From the NCBI GenBank assembly GCA_965278965.1, contig OZ257127.1:3038001-3102000 (forward strand): 64,000 bases of DNA, in the 5' to 3' direction. Positions 7,448 through 16,050 of the stretch are shown piece by piece. The position numbers were made by a program, and so were the translations under genes. The stretch comes from UBA10649 sp965278965. Its GTDB lineage: Bacteria; Actinomycetota; Actinomycetes; S36-B12. Within the stretch, counting starts at the first letter, position 1; every line of letters starts with the position of its first letter. Under the pieces are notes generated by a model. That model saw only the letters and a program-made list of their open reading frames with translations. It was not told the DNA's origin and did not search any database.

Positions 7448-10234
7448 ATGACGACCCCGACCGAGGCGACCAGTGCGCCGGACCGTCCGTACCTGTCGTC
7501 CGCGGATGACGTCGCTACGGCCTTGGGCTCGTCGGCCGACGACGGCCTGACTGCCGCCGAGGCTCGCCAGCGTCTGGCTCAGCACGGCCCCAACCACATC
7601 GACGGTGAGAAGCCGCCGTCCGCGGTGGCGATCGCGCTGGCGCAGTTGCGCGACCCGATGAACCTCATGCTGGTCGCCGTGGCGATCGTCAGCTTCCTCA
7701 TCCAGGAGTGGTCGACCGGCGCCGTCGTCGTGGCACTCGTCGCCCTGAATGTCGGGCTCGGCACCAACCAGGAGCTCAAGGCCCGGGCCAGCGTCGACGC
7801 CCTGTCCAAGCTCCAGGTGCCGCAGGCCCGGGTCGTCCGCGATGGGTCCGTCGCGATGGTCGACGCCGACGACATCGTCCCCGGCGACATCGTGCAGGTC
7901 GAGGCCGGGGACATCGTCCCGGCCGACGGCCGCATCCTGCGCGCCGCGACGTGCGAGACGCAGGAGGCGGCGCTCACGGGGGAGAGCGCCCCTATCGCGA
8001 AGGACGCCGCCCAGCTCGCCGGCACCGACGTCGCCCTTGGCGACCGCTCGAACATGCTGTTCCAGAACACGTCCGTCACCCGCGGCACCGCGACGATCGT
8101 CGTGACGGCGACGGGCATGCAGACCCAGATGGGCCAGATCGCGACGATGCTGTCGTCGGTCACGCGCTCGCGCTCCCCGCTGCAGAAGGAGCTCAGCACC
8201 CTCACCCGGATCATCGGCGCCATCGCGTGGGCGGCCGTCGCGATCATCGTCGTCGTCGGACTGGCGCGGGGCCAGTCGCTGAGTGAGGTGCTCCTGGTCG
8301 GCGTCGCCATGGCCATCGCCGCGATCCCGACCGGCATGCCGATGTTCGTCTCGGTGCTGCTCGCGCAAGGTGCCAAGGCGCTCGCGCTCTCGAAGGCGAT
8401 CGTGAAGAACCTGACGGACGTCGAGACCCTCGGCGCGACCAGCGCGATCAACACCGACAAGACCGGCACGTTGACGATGAACGAGATGATGGTCAGCAGC
8501 CTGTACTTCGGCGGCAACTGGTTCTCCGTCGAGGGGGAGGGCTACCGCAAGTCCGGTCAGCTGCGGTGCGCGGCCGGTCTCGAGACCCCCGACTTCACGC
8601 GGTTGGCCCTCGGTCTCGCCCTGTGCAGCGACGCGACGGTGTCCGACGCCGGCGCTGTCGTCGGTGACCCCACGGAGGCCGCCCTCGTCGTCCTCGCGGC
8701 GAAGATCGGAGTCGACGCGGAGGAGACCCGGCGCTCCTACCCGCGCCTGGCCGAGGTGCCCTTCGACTCCGACTACAAGTTCATGGCGACGTTCCACCGC
8801 GTCCCCCTCGACGGCGTCGAGCGCATGGTCCTGCTGGTCAAGGGTGCTCCGGACGTCGTCATCGCGCGGTCGGCGACCGTCGGTACCAAGATGGGCGGGA
8901 CCCCCGTCCCGATCGCCGAGGGCGGGCAGGCGCTAACGGACGCGAACGAGCGACTTGGCTCGCAGGGCCTGCGGGTGCTGGCGTTCGCCGCGAAGCTGCT
9001 CGATCCGGCGGACGAGCCGGCGATGGAGTCGGACCCGATGTCGCTGGTCCACGACCTCGCGTTCGTCGGCCTCGTCGGCATCATCGATCCGCTGCGGCCG
9101 TCGTCGAAGACGGCGGTCGACATCGCGCACCGGGCCGGCATCGACGTCCGCATGATCACGGGCGACCATGCCGTGACCGCTGCCGCGATCGGCAAGGACC
9201 TCGAGCTCGGCCCCGGGGCGATCAGCGGCGCCGAGCTGGCGGCGATCAGCGACGAGGAGCTCAAGGCCCGACTGCCGCAGCTGCACGTCTTCGGCCGGGT
9301 CACGCCGGACGACAAGCTGCGCCTGGCCCGCATCATGCAGGAGGAGGGCCTCATCGTCGCCATGACCGGTGACGCCGTGAACGATGCCGCCGCGCTCAAG
9401 CAGGCCGACATCGGCGTCGCGATGGGGACCGGCAGCGAGGTGACCAAGCAGGCGGCCCGGATGATCCTCACAGATGACAACTTCGGCACGCTCGTCCACG
9501 CGGTCGAGCTCGGGCGGATCACGTACGACAAGGTCGTCTCGTACGTACGCATCCAGATGACCCAGCTCATCTCGCTCATCGTGCTGTTCTTGGCGGCGAC
9601 CGCCTTCAACGTGAACGAGGGCGTCGCGCTTACGCCGACGATGGTGCTGTTCGTCGGACTCTTCGTCATCTTGTTCCCGGTCCTCGTCGTGGCCGGGGAC
9701 CCGGGCGCCGACGACATCATGGATCGCCCGCCGCGCGACCCCAAGGTGACGATCGCCAACGGTCCGGCCGTGACGCGTTGGGTCATCTACGGCGGCGTGC
9801 GGTTCGCCGCCGCCTTCGCCTGCCTGGCGTTCGGTCCCGACACGCCTTCCGCGGACGCCCCGAGCGCATCGATGACGATGTGCTTCGTCGTCATGGCGCT
9901 CGCATCCGCGGCCGGCGGCCTGGTCCTGCGCCGTGACCCGGCGAGCGGGCTCACCGCCCCGGTCCTGCGGGCGCTCCGCCTGCTGTCGATCCCGGTCATC
10001 GTCGTCGTGCTGGCCACCGAGCTGGGCTTCCTTCAGAACTTCCTCATGACGCAGTCGCTGTCGGTCGGCCAGTGGACCGTCGTGCTCCTGCTCGTCGTCG
10101 CGACCTCGGCCATCCCCGAGATCGACAAGCTCATCCGGCGAGCGCGCACACCGCGCACGGTGGCGGCCGTCACCGACGTCCACGACGCGGTCGAGCCGGC
10201 CCGCGCACGCGCCACGACAGGAGGTCGGCCATGA
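7448..10234 (+). CDS. Cation-translocating P-type ATPase (P2/P3-like) with variant core motifs
   Basis: A 928-residue ion pump driven by ATP. It has the N-terminal cation-ATPase segment, the actuator motif TGES (residues 177-180) and the phosphorylation motif DKTGTLT with acceptor Asp at about 337. The hinge motif reads GDAVNDAAALKQADIGVAMG (about 641-660). About ten membrane helices are expected. Two motifs differ from the usual form: the helix-4 ion-site motif is IPTGMP (P294-P298) rather than IPEGLP, and the hinge has GDAVNDAAAL rather than GDGVNDAPAL. The transported ion therefore cannot be assigned by analogy with calcium pumps. The stop overlaps the ATG of the polyphosphate kinase gene by 4 bases. 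Confidence 0.88.
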   Translation: MTTPTEATSAPDRPYLSSADDVATALGSSADDGLTAAEARQRLAQHGPNHIDGEKPPSAVAIALAQLRDPMNLMLVAVAIVSFLIQEWSTGAVVVALVALNVGLGTNQELKARASVDALSKLQVPQARVVRDGSVAMVDADDIVPGDIVQVEAGDIVPADGRILRAATCETQEAALTGESAPIAKDAAQLAGTDVALGDRSNMLFQNTSVTRGTATIVVTATGMQTQMGQIATMLSSVTRSRSPLQKELSTLTRIIGAIAWAAVAIIVVVGLARGQSLSEVLLVGVAMAIAAIPTGMPMFVSVLLAQGAKALALSKAIVKNLTDVETLGATSAINTDKTGTLTMNEMMVSSLYFGGNWFSVEGEGYRKSGQLRCAAGLETPDFTRLALGLALCSDATVSDAGAVVGDPTEAALVVLAAKIGVDAEETRRSYPRLAEVPFDSDYKFMATFHRVPLDGVERMVLLVKGAPDVVIARSATVGTKMGGTPVPIAEGGQALTDANERLGSQGLRVLAFAAKLLDPADEPAMESDPMSLVHDLAFVGLVGIIDPLRPSSKTAVDIAHRAGIDVRMITGDHAVTAAAIGKDLELGPGAISGAELAAISDEELKARLPQLHVFGRVTPDDKLRLARIMQEEGLIVAMTGDAVNDAAALKQADIGVAMGTGSEVTKQAARMILTDDNFGTLVHAVELGRITYDKVVSYVRIQMTQLISLIVLFLAATAFNVNEGVALTPTMVLFVGLFVILFPVLVVAGDPGADDIMDRPPRDPKVTIANGPAVTRWVIYGGVRFAAAFACLAFGPDTPSADAPSASMTMCFVVMALASAAGGLVLRRDPASGLTAPVLRALRLLSIPVIVVVLATELGFLQNFLMTQSLSVGQWTVVLLLVVATSAIPEIDKLIRRARTPRTVAAVTDVHDAVEPARARATTGGRP

Positions 10235-11118
10235 GCAAGGGCAGCAAGGCGAAGGCGGGCAAGGACGGCGGCAAGAAGGACAAGTCCGGCAAGGGGTCTG
10301 CGGCGTCGGATCCGTCCGCGCCGTTGGTGCCCGATGAGCCGCTGCCGCGGATGAAGGGCAAGGAGTACGACGAGCTCCTCAAGCCGCTGCAGGGCGAGCT
10401 CGTCTCGCTGCAGGACTGGGTGAAGTCCAGCGGGGCGAAGGTCCTGGTCATCTTCGAGGGCCGGGACACGGCCGGCAAGGGCGGGACGATCAAGGCCCTG
10501 ACCGAGCGCGTGAGCCCGCGCGTGTTCAAGACGGTCGCGCTTCCGGCCCCGTCCGAGCGCGAGAAGTCGCAGATGTACATCCAGCGGTACATCGAGCACT
10601 TCCCGGCGGCTGGGGAGGTGGTGATCTTCGACCGCAGCTACTACAACCGGGCCGGCGTCGAGCCGGTCATGGGGTTCTGCACGCCCGAGCAGTCGCAGGC
10701 GTTCCTCGCGCAGGTGCCCGGGGTCGAGAGGGCGATGGTCGAGTCCGGCATCGTGCTGCTGAAGTACTGGCTCGAGGTCAGCATGGACGAGCAGTCCAAG
10801 CGCCTCAAGGACCGCGTCGACGACCCGCGCAAGACCTGGAAGCTGTCCGACATGGACCTGAAGTCGTACGCGCGCTGGTACGACTACTCACGCGCCCGGG
10901 ACGCGATGCTCGAGGCGACGCACACGGGCTGGGCGCCGTGGTTCGTCGCGAACACCGACGACAAGCGCCGCGCACGGCTGAACATCATCACGCACCTTCT
11001 GGGCCAGATGCCGTACACGCCGCAGCCGGAGCGCTCCGTGAAGTTCCCGCGTCGGCAGGCACCGGGAGGCTACGTGGAGCCCGACCTTGTGGCCGAGGAG
11101 ATCCCGACCCCCTACTGA
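10231..11118 (+). CDS. ppk2: Polyphosphate kinase 2 (PPK2) family protein
   Basis: A 295-residue PPK2, which transfers phosphate between polyphosphate and nucleotides. The N-terminal ~35 residues are Lys/Gly-rich and look disordered. The P-loop is EGRDTAGKGGTIK (E76-K88), the Walker B/lid region is VIFDRSYYNRAGVEPVMGF (about 131-150), and the terminal TDDKRRARLNIITHLL helix is typical. One-domain length suggests an NDP- or NMP-phosphorylating member of class I, but the sub-class is not proven. It overlaps the P-type ATPase by ATGA, so ATP consumption and polyphosphate-driven nucleotide phosphorylation are translationally linked. A strong hairpin follows. Confidence 0.9.
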   Translation: MSKGSKAKAGKDGGKKDKSGKGSAASDPSAPLVPDEPLPRMKGKEYDELLKPLQGELVSLQDWVKSSGAKVLVIFEGRDTAGKGGTIKALTERVSPRVFKTVALPAPSEREKSQMYIQRYIEHFPAAGEVVIFDRSYYNRAGVEPVMGFCTPEQSQAFLAQVPGVERAMVESGIVLLKYWLEVSMDEQSKRLKDRVDDPRKTWKLSDMDLKSYARWYDYSRARDAMLEATHTGWAPWFVANTDDKRRARLNIITHLLGQMPYTPQPERSVKFPRRQAPGGYVEPDLVAEEIPTPY

Positions 11119-11123
11119 CCCCT

Positions 11124-11160
11124 CGTGCTGCACGTCCCGCTAAGCGGGACGTGCAGCACG
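11124..11160 (+). terminator. Terminator between ppk2 and the convergent secreted-protein gene
   Basis: A perfect 17-bp stem (11124-11140 with 11144-11160) with a TAA loop lies six bases after the ppk2 stop. There is no T run. A related word (GTCGTGCAGCATGTCCC) recurs about 25 bases downstream. Because the next gene is convergent, the hairpin could work in both directions. Confidence 0.7.
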
Positions 11161-11214
11161 AAGCGGGGTGTCCGCACGGCGTGTCGTGCAGCATGTCCCG
11201 GTCGCGTCAGCCGG

Positions 11215-11952
11215 TCAGGACCACTTGAGCGTGCCGGTCACCTTGACGGTCACGGTGCGTCCGCCGTCCGAGTTCTCGGGGTACGTCTTCGTGCAGTCGA
11301 ACACGAACGCCTTCTTCTTGGCGTTCCACGATCCAACGAGGTCGCCGGCGCGCGGCGTGGCGAGCTTGCTGCTCGTGCCGGTCGGATAGCACACCATCCG
11401 GGAGTCGTTGTTCGACATCAGTGATCCGTCGATCGGGTCGACGTCCTGGCCCGACTGGCACGGGCTGATCCCCTGACCGGTGTAGGTCACGGTGTCGGTT
11501 CCGGTGTAGCGCGGGTTCGACGACAAGACGATGCCTTTGGTCTTGCCCGGCGGGACGCTCGCATAGGTCGGGACCTTGCCGCTGCCCTTGCCGGTCGCAG
11601 CGTGGGTGACGACGCAGTCGACCGTCCCGAACGCATCGGTCTCGTTGCGGGTCGACGTCAACCCATACGTGCCGGCGTATGACGCGGCCTTGTCCGTCCC
11701 GTTCCAGCTTCCGTATGACAATGCGTTCCGCTTGATGGCCAGCTTCAGGCTGCCCGAGGTGGTCTCGGTCCCGGTCTCGTTGTGGTCGCCTTCGACGTTC
11801 TCATTGATGGCGACGGTCCGCGTCCACGACACGGTTCCGGTGAGCTTGTTGTTCGCGGCCTGGGCCGGGGCGCCGGCAACGGCGGTGAGGACTAGGCCCG
11901 TTGCGGCGAGCGCGGGCAGGACGAGAAGGCGTCGAGTCAGTCGAGAAGTCAT
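11215..11952 (-). CDS. Secreted four-cysteine protein of unknown family, paralog A
   Basis: A 245-residue protein with a clear Sec signal peptide (RRLL then ALAATGLVLTAVAGAPAQA, cleavage near residue 33). I do not recognise the mature domain. It begins with a beta-rich segment (LTGTVSWTRTVAINE, then GDHNETGTETTSGSLKLAI) and ends with GSWNAKKKAFVFDCTKTY. It has four cysteines (in DCVVTH, SPCQSG, MVCYPT and FDCTKT), probably two disulfides. The same N-terminal, C-terminal and four-Cys pattern recurs in the adjacent gene at 12014-12748, so the two arose by tandem duplication. The gap between them is 61 bases, consistent with one transcript led by paralog B. Confidence 0.8.
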   Translation of the reverse strand: MTSRLTRRLLVLPALAATGLVLTAVAGAPAQAANNKLTGTVSWTRTVAINENVEGDHNETGTETTSGSLKLAIKRNALSYGSWNGTDKAASYAGTYGLTSTRNETDAFGTVDCVVTHAATGKGSGKVPTYASVPPGKTKGIVLSSNPRYTGTDTVTYTGQGISPCQSGQDVDPIDGSLMSNNDSRMVCYPTGTSSKLATPRAGDLVGSWNAKKKAFVFDCTKTYPENSDGGRTVTVKVTGTLKWS

Positions 11953-12013
11953 GCCTGGCGAGGCTAGGCCCGGATCCGGTCATCGGTCCAGGGGATGTCC
12001 GGCCACGTCGTGG

Positions 12014-12748
12014 CTATTTAAGCGAGCCCTTGATGCGGACGGAGGCCGTGCCGCGGCCGTCGTCCGTCTTGTACGTCGCGGTGCAGTCGAAGACGTAGGC
12101 GCGCTTTTTCGCGTTCCACAGGCCGACGAGTGCGTACGACGACGTCGAGCCGGCGACCATGCCCGCGCCCTTGGGAATGCAGATGTGCGAGTACTCCGGG
12201 CTGGGGTTGAGGTCGCCGTCCGTCGCGGCCGTGCCAGAGCTCGACGGAGTGCAGCGCGGCCCTGGCGTGCCGGCGATCTGGTACGTGATCGTGCCGTCAT
12301 ACGCCGGTTGGGCATAGACGACGATCGCCTTTTTTGAGCCGCGGGTTCCAACCGCCCCCGACACCGGGGTCCGGCCGGCGCCCTTCGCGCTCACGGTCAC
12401 GTTCTTCGTGCAGATCGGCGTGGTACCGACCTCGAACGTCGACTCCGTCGTGTTGCGTGCGAACGTCCCGCTGAACTTCGCGGAGCGGTCGGTGCCCTGG
12501 CCGCTCGTCGACGAGCCGCTGAGCCCGGCGAGCGCGACCTTCAGCGAACCCGTCGTCGACTCGGTGCCGGTCTCGGCGTGGTCGCCGGGGATGCTCGTGC
12601 TGACCGCGACGGTGCGTGTCCAGGTGATCGTGCCCTTGAGGGTGCCGGCTGCTTGGGCGGGCGGGGCCGTGAGCGCCGCCAGCGTCAGGCACGCGGTTGC
12701 GAGCGCGGCGACAGGCAGGAGCCGGCGGGCGGCGGGTGTCGTGGCCAT
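12014..12748 (-). CDS. Secreted four-cysteine protein of unknown family, paralog B
   Basis: A 244-residue protein with a Sec signal peptide (about residues 1-33, ending TAPPAQA). The mature part starts TLKGTITWTRTVAVS, then GDHAETGTESTTGSLKVAL, and ends GLWNAKKRAYVFDCTATY, closely matching paralog A. The middle third differs, with a Gly/Ser-rich insertion and PAYDGTITYQIAGTPG, but the four cysteines hold (PICTK, PRCTP, HICIP, FDCTA). No enzyme motif, repeat or anchor is visible. It is first in the likely two-gene operon and is divergent from the metallophosphoesterase at 12847, with about 100 bases between them. Confidence 0.8.
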   Translation of the reverse strand: MATTPAARRLLPVAALATACLTLAALTAPPAQAAGTLKGTITWTRTVAVSTSIPGDHAETGTESTTGSLKVALAGLSGSSTSGQGTDRSAKFSGTFARNTTESTFEVGTTPICTKNVTVSAKGAGRTPVSGAVGTRGSKKAIVVYAQPAYDGTITYQIAGTPGPRCTPSSSGTAATDGDLNPSPEYSHICIPKGAGMVAGSTSSYALVGLWNAKKRAYVFDCTATYKTDDGRGTASVRIKGSLK

Positions 12749-12846
12749 GGCCGAACCGTAGGGCGCGGCTGCGCCTGCGTCGAGGGGTCGTTCGCCGGCG
12801 GACGGGTTGGCGCCCGAGGCTCGGGCCGGTGGGGCAGGATGCAGCG

Positions 12847-14643
12847 GTGGCGGGTCTGAGCCGGCGGGCGTTCCTTGCAGTGGTGGGCGGGCTCTCGGCT
12901 GCGTTCGTTCTCCCGCGCGACGCGCTCGGCCGCACGCTGAGCACCTCGCTGGTGCGCGCCGACGACGTGACGACTGCTGCGCAGACCATCCGGATCGGCT
13001 CGGTGCAGCGCGGCAGCTACCGGGTCCTGACGACTGGGCCGGGGGAGCCGCACTACCCGCGCCTGGACTTCACCGGGGAGATCCCGGACCCGGCGCGCCA
13101 ACAGCGACGCCGGAGCCTGGCCTACCTGGCCCACCTCACGGACCTGCACATCATCGACGCGCAGTCGCCGGCCCGGCTCGAGCCGATGATCGCGATGGAT
13201 CACGAGCTGTGGGCGAGCGCGTTCCGCCCGCAGGACACCCTGACGACGCACGTGGGCGCGTCTGTCGTGCGCAGCATCGCCGACGTCCGGTACTCCGCCA
13301 TCACGGGGGCGCCGATGTCGGCGGCGTTCGTCACCGGCGACTCGACGGACATGCTCAGCTCGTTGGAGACGCGCTGGTACGTGGACCTGCTCGACGGCGT
13401 GCCGGTCACGCCGAACTCAGGCACGGCCGGGGAGTACGACGGCGTGCAGGCGTGGTCGCAGGCCTACTACGCGTACCACCCGGAGGACCCGACAGGCGAC
13501 TGGTTCGGCGCATACGGGTTCCCCGCCGTACCGGGCCTGCTCGCCGCGGCAGTCGGGCAGGCCGTCGACAGCGGTGGCCTGCCGGTGCCGTGGTACGCGG
13601 TCTACGGCAACCACGACACCTTGTACGAGGGCGTCGTCGGGGTGCCGTTCGCGCTGCGCGAGCTGGCGGTCGGGCCGCGTAAGTACTGGGACTGGTCCGC
13701 GCTCGGCCTGGACTACGTCGGGTCCTGGACGGCGGGCTCCTCGGCACTCTCCCGCGTCGTCCATGCGGCGACGAACGCGTTCGGCATGCACTACGGCTCG
13801 CTGCCCGTGGCCGCTGACCCAGCGCGCGCGCTGCTGGAGCCGGGGGACTTCATGGCCGCCCACTTCGCGACGACGCCGAACCCGGGGCCGGTCGGGCACG
13901 GCTTCACGGCAGAGGGCATGGCGGCTGGGCGGACGTACTGGAGCGCCGACGTCGGCCTGGCGGTCCGCGCGTTCGGCCTGGACACGTGCAACCCCGTGGC
14001 CGGACCGGACGGTGCCGTCCCGCGCGAGCAGTTCGCCTGGCTGGAGTCCGAGCTTGCCGCGGCCCAGTCGGCCGGCCGGCTGGCGATCGTGCTGAGCCAT
14101 CACAACTCGCTGACGCTGGAGAACTCCGCCGCGCTCGCGACGGCGCCGGCGGAGTTCGTGCATGCCGACGAGTTCCTCGCGATGCTGCTGCGGTACCCGT
14201 GTGCGGTGGCCTGGGTGAACGGGCACTCCCACACCAACACGGTCACCGCTCACCCACGGCCCGACGCCGACGGTGGCGGGGGGCTGTGGGAGATCACGAC
14301 GGCGTCGTGCATCGACTACCCCCAGCAGCAGCGGGTCATCGAGCTCGTCGACAACCGCGACGGCACGCTCAGCATCTTCGGGACGGCGATCGACCACGCG
14401 GCACCGGCGGCGTGGGCCGGCGACCTGAGCGTCGAGGGTCTGGCCGGCCTCAGCCGACAACTGTCGGCGAACGACTGGGTGGAGACGCCGGCGCTGCGCA
14501 CGGGCTCGCTGCTCGACCGGAACGTCGAGCTGCTGATGCCCGCGCCGTTCGACCTGTCGACGTTCACGGACGCCCAGGTCGAGGCCGCGCAGGCGACCGA
14601 CCGGGCGCGCGTGCTCGCGTGGGAGGCGGGATGGCCGGCATGA
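12847..14643 (+). CDS. Tat-exported metallophosphoesterase (TIGR03767-like)
   Basis: A 598-residue exported phosphoesterase. The GTG at 12847 gives LSRRAFLAVVGGLSAAFVLP, a twin-arginine signal peptide at the extreme N-terminus; starting further upstream would bury it. The metal-binding motifs of calcineurin-like phosphoesterases are present: DLH in HLTDLHIID (about residue 98), GDSTD (about 161), GNHDT (about 255), HH in LSHHNSL and GHSHTN near residue 458. The length and spacing fit the actinobacterial TIGR03767 group, whose substrate is unknown. The gene overlaps the following lipoprotein gene by 4 bases, or by 13 bases if that gene starts at 14631. Confidence 0.85.
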   Translation: MAGLSRRAFLAVVGGLSAAFVLPRDALGRTLSTSLVRADDVTTAAQTIRIGSVQRGSYRVLTTGPGEPHYPRLDFTGEIPDPARQQRRRSLAYLAHLTDLHIIDAQSPARLEPMIAMDHELWASAFRPQDTLTTHVGASVVRSIADVRYSAITGAPMSAAFVTGDSTDMLSSLETRWYVDLLDGVPVTPNSGTAGEYDGVQAWSQAYYAYHPEDPTGDWFGAYGFPAVPGLLAAAVGQAVDSGGLPVPWYAVYGNHDTLYEGVVGVPFALRELAVGPRKYWDWSALGLDYVGSWTAGSSALSRVVHAATNAFGMHYGSLPVAADPARALLEPGDFMAAHFATTPNPGPVGHGFTAEGMAAGRTYWSADVGLAVRAFGLDTCNPVAGPDGAVPREQFAWLESELAAAQSAGRLAIVLSHHNSLTLENSAALATAPAEFVHADEFLAMLLRYPCAVAWVNGHSHTNTVTAHPRPDADGGGGLWEITTASCIDYPQQQRVIELVDNRDGTLSIFGTAIDHAAPAAWAGDLSVEGLAGLSRQLSANDWVETPALRTGSLLDRNVELLMPAPFDLSTFTDAQVEAAQATDRARVLAWEAGWPA

Positions 14644-15011
14644 GGGGCGTCGCGCTCGGCCTCGCAATCGGCGCCAGCGCGGTGGTGCTCACGGGCTGCG
14701 CGTCGCAGATCGCGGCTCTCGGGCCTGTTGGCGGCGACCAGGTCACGGCCGTGCGCAACGCGGCGATCGACGTCGTCACCTCGCACAACCTGCTCATGAA
14801 GGACACGCCGCGGTGCTCGCCGGTCGCTGACCGGTTCTCGTGCGTCGGTGCGATCACGGACGGCTCGGCGATCATCGTCGACGCGCCCGCCGACGCCTCG
14901 ACGCTGACGGTTACGGTCGGTGGCCGGGTCCTGTACGACGGGCCGGTCCAGGCCGTGCTCGATGCCGCCGCGCAGGGGTCGCCGATCCCGCAGTTCAACG
15001 GCGCGGGCTGA
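14640..15011 (+). CDS. Small putative lipoprotein
   Basis: A 123-residue protein with a lipoprotein signal. The hydrophobic stretch VALGLAIGASAVVLTGC ends in a lipobox LTGC with the lipidated Cys at position 20. The mature part has two further cysteines (PRCSP and FSCVG) and a compact beta-rich stretch (SAIIVDAPADASTLTVTVGG). The domain is not recognised. ATG at 14640 gives an ATGA overlap with the metallophosphoesterase; an in-frame ATG at 14631, four bases after GGAGG, would add MAG and is equally possible. It probably sits on the outer face of the membrane and may work with the phosphoesterase. Confidence 0.7.
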   Translation: MRGVALGLAIGASAVVLTGCASQIAALGPVGGDQVTAVRNAAIDVVTSHNLLMKDTPRCSPVADRFSCVGAITDGSAIIVDAPADASTLTVTVGGRVLYDGPVQAVLDAAAQGSPIPQFNGAG

Positions 15012-15020
15012 GGCGACGCG

Positions 15021-15698
15021 ATGACCTACCGGTACTCCGCGCTTGGGGCCGCTGCACTGCGCATGTGGCGCGGGTGGTCCGTGATCGTGCCGGTCGTGGT
15101 GGTCAACGCCGCGCTTCAGGCCCTGCTCCTGTGGCCGTCGGTCACAGTCGATGACGGGGCGCTCGTGATCGTGCTGGCGGTCGCGTCGTACGTCGTCCTG
15201 CTGGCCGGCTACGGCCTCGTCGCGGCGGTCGCGCTCGGCGTCGCGGGCGGCCGGGTCGGGTGGCCGCTCGCATGGGGTCGGCTGCGGGGGCGGGCGCTGC
15301 CGTTCGCGCTGTGGACGACGGGTCTTGCGGTCGTCGTCGCGGTCGGGTGGGCGTTCTATGCGGTGCCGGGGCTGCTTGTGCTGGCGCTGACAGCCTTCCT
15401 GCCGATCGCCGTTCTCGACGGGCGGCGGTCGCCGCTGCGGGTGGACCTGGTCGTTGTCCGCCGCCGGTTCTGGCGGTGGTTCGTCACCTGCCTGGTCGTC
15501 GGCACGGGTGGCTTCCTCGGTGCCGTGGTCGCGGGCTTCACGATGTTCTTCCTCCGAGGGCCACTCGGTGCCGGCGTGGTCTGGCTCGTGACGGGACTGC
15601 TGGCGTCCTGGGTGACGGTCGCGTGGGGGCTGATCTACCGGGGCGTCGACCTCGACGTCGCGGAGCCCGTTCCCGCGTTTGCCGCCGATGAGGCCTGA
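15021..15698 (+). CDS. Polytopic membrane protein of unknown function
   Basis: A 225-residue hydrophobic protein with about six membrane helices (roughly residues 20-40, 47-75, 92-110, 112-130, 150-175, 180-200). An Arg-rich loop (DGRRSPLRVDLVVVRRRFWRW) lies between helices 4 and 5. No transporter signature is seen. It begins 9 bases after the lipoprotein stop and is likely the last gene of the phosphoesterase-lipoprotein operon. Confidence 0.7.
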   Translation: MTYRYSALGAAALRMWRGWSVIVPVVVVNAALQALLLWPSVTVDDGALVIVLAVASYVVLLAGYGLVAAVALGVAGGRVGWPLAWGRLRGRALPFALWTTGLAVVVAVGWAFYAVPGLLVLALTAFLPIAVLDGRRSPLRVDLVVVRRRFWRWFVTCLVVGTGGFLGAVVAGFTMFFLRGPLGAGVVWLVTGLLASWVTVAWGLIYRGVDLDVAEPVPAFAADEA

Positions 15699-15706
15699 CC
15701 CCGGAT

Positions 15707-15735
15707 TTGGCCGCGAGGTGCCTGAGCCGTATCCT
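15707..15735 (+). promoter_or_regulatory. Promoter of tRNA-fMet
   Basis: TTGGCC (15707-15712) and TATCCT (15730-15735) are separated by 17 bases. The predicted start near 15742 would leave an 11-base 5' leader for RNase P to remove. Confidence 0.55.
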
Positions 15736-15752
15736 TGCGGAGCAACAAGCGA

Positions 15753-15826
15753 CGCGGGGTGGAGCAGCTCGGTAGCTCGCTGGGCTCATAACCCAGAGGT
15801 CCCAGGTTCAAATCCTGGCCCCGCTA
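15753..15826 (+). tRNA. Initiator tRNA-fMet (CAU anticodon)
   Basis: A 74-base cloverleaf. The acceptor stem is CGCGGGG with CCCCGCT, the D arm is GAGCAGCTCGGTAGCTC, the anticodon loop is CTCATAA, and the T loop is GTTCAAATC. Two initiator hallmarks are present: an unpaired 1:72 position (C against U) and three consecutive G-C pairs next to the anticodon loop (GGG/CCC). The CCA end is not encoded, so it is added after transcription. Confidence 0.97.
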
Positions 15827-15836
15827 CGGATCAAGA

Positions 15837-15871
15837 CATCAAGGCCCCCAGGTTTCCTGGGGGCCTTGATG
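15837..15871 (+). terminator. Terminator of tRNA-fMet
   Basis: A perfect 16-bp stem (15837-15852 with 15856-15871) with a TTT loop begins 10 bases after the tRNA. From its end to 16050 I see no gene. Confidence 0.9.
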
Positions 15872-16050
15872 CGTAATCCAGACGTGGGGGCTCATTTCGG
15901 CTCGTGGGCGGCGCCGGAGCGCATCCAATGCGCCGTCCCAACGCGCTGCGTCGCGCGGTCGCGGTCTGTCAGGTCACATCTGCGCGGGAGTGGTAGGTAC
16001 CGCGGTACCCACCGGCGAGACTCGTGACATGACGAAGGCGCCAGCCGCCG

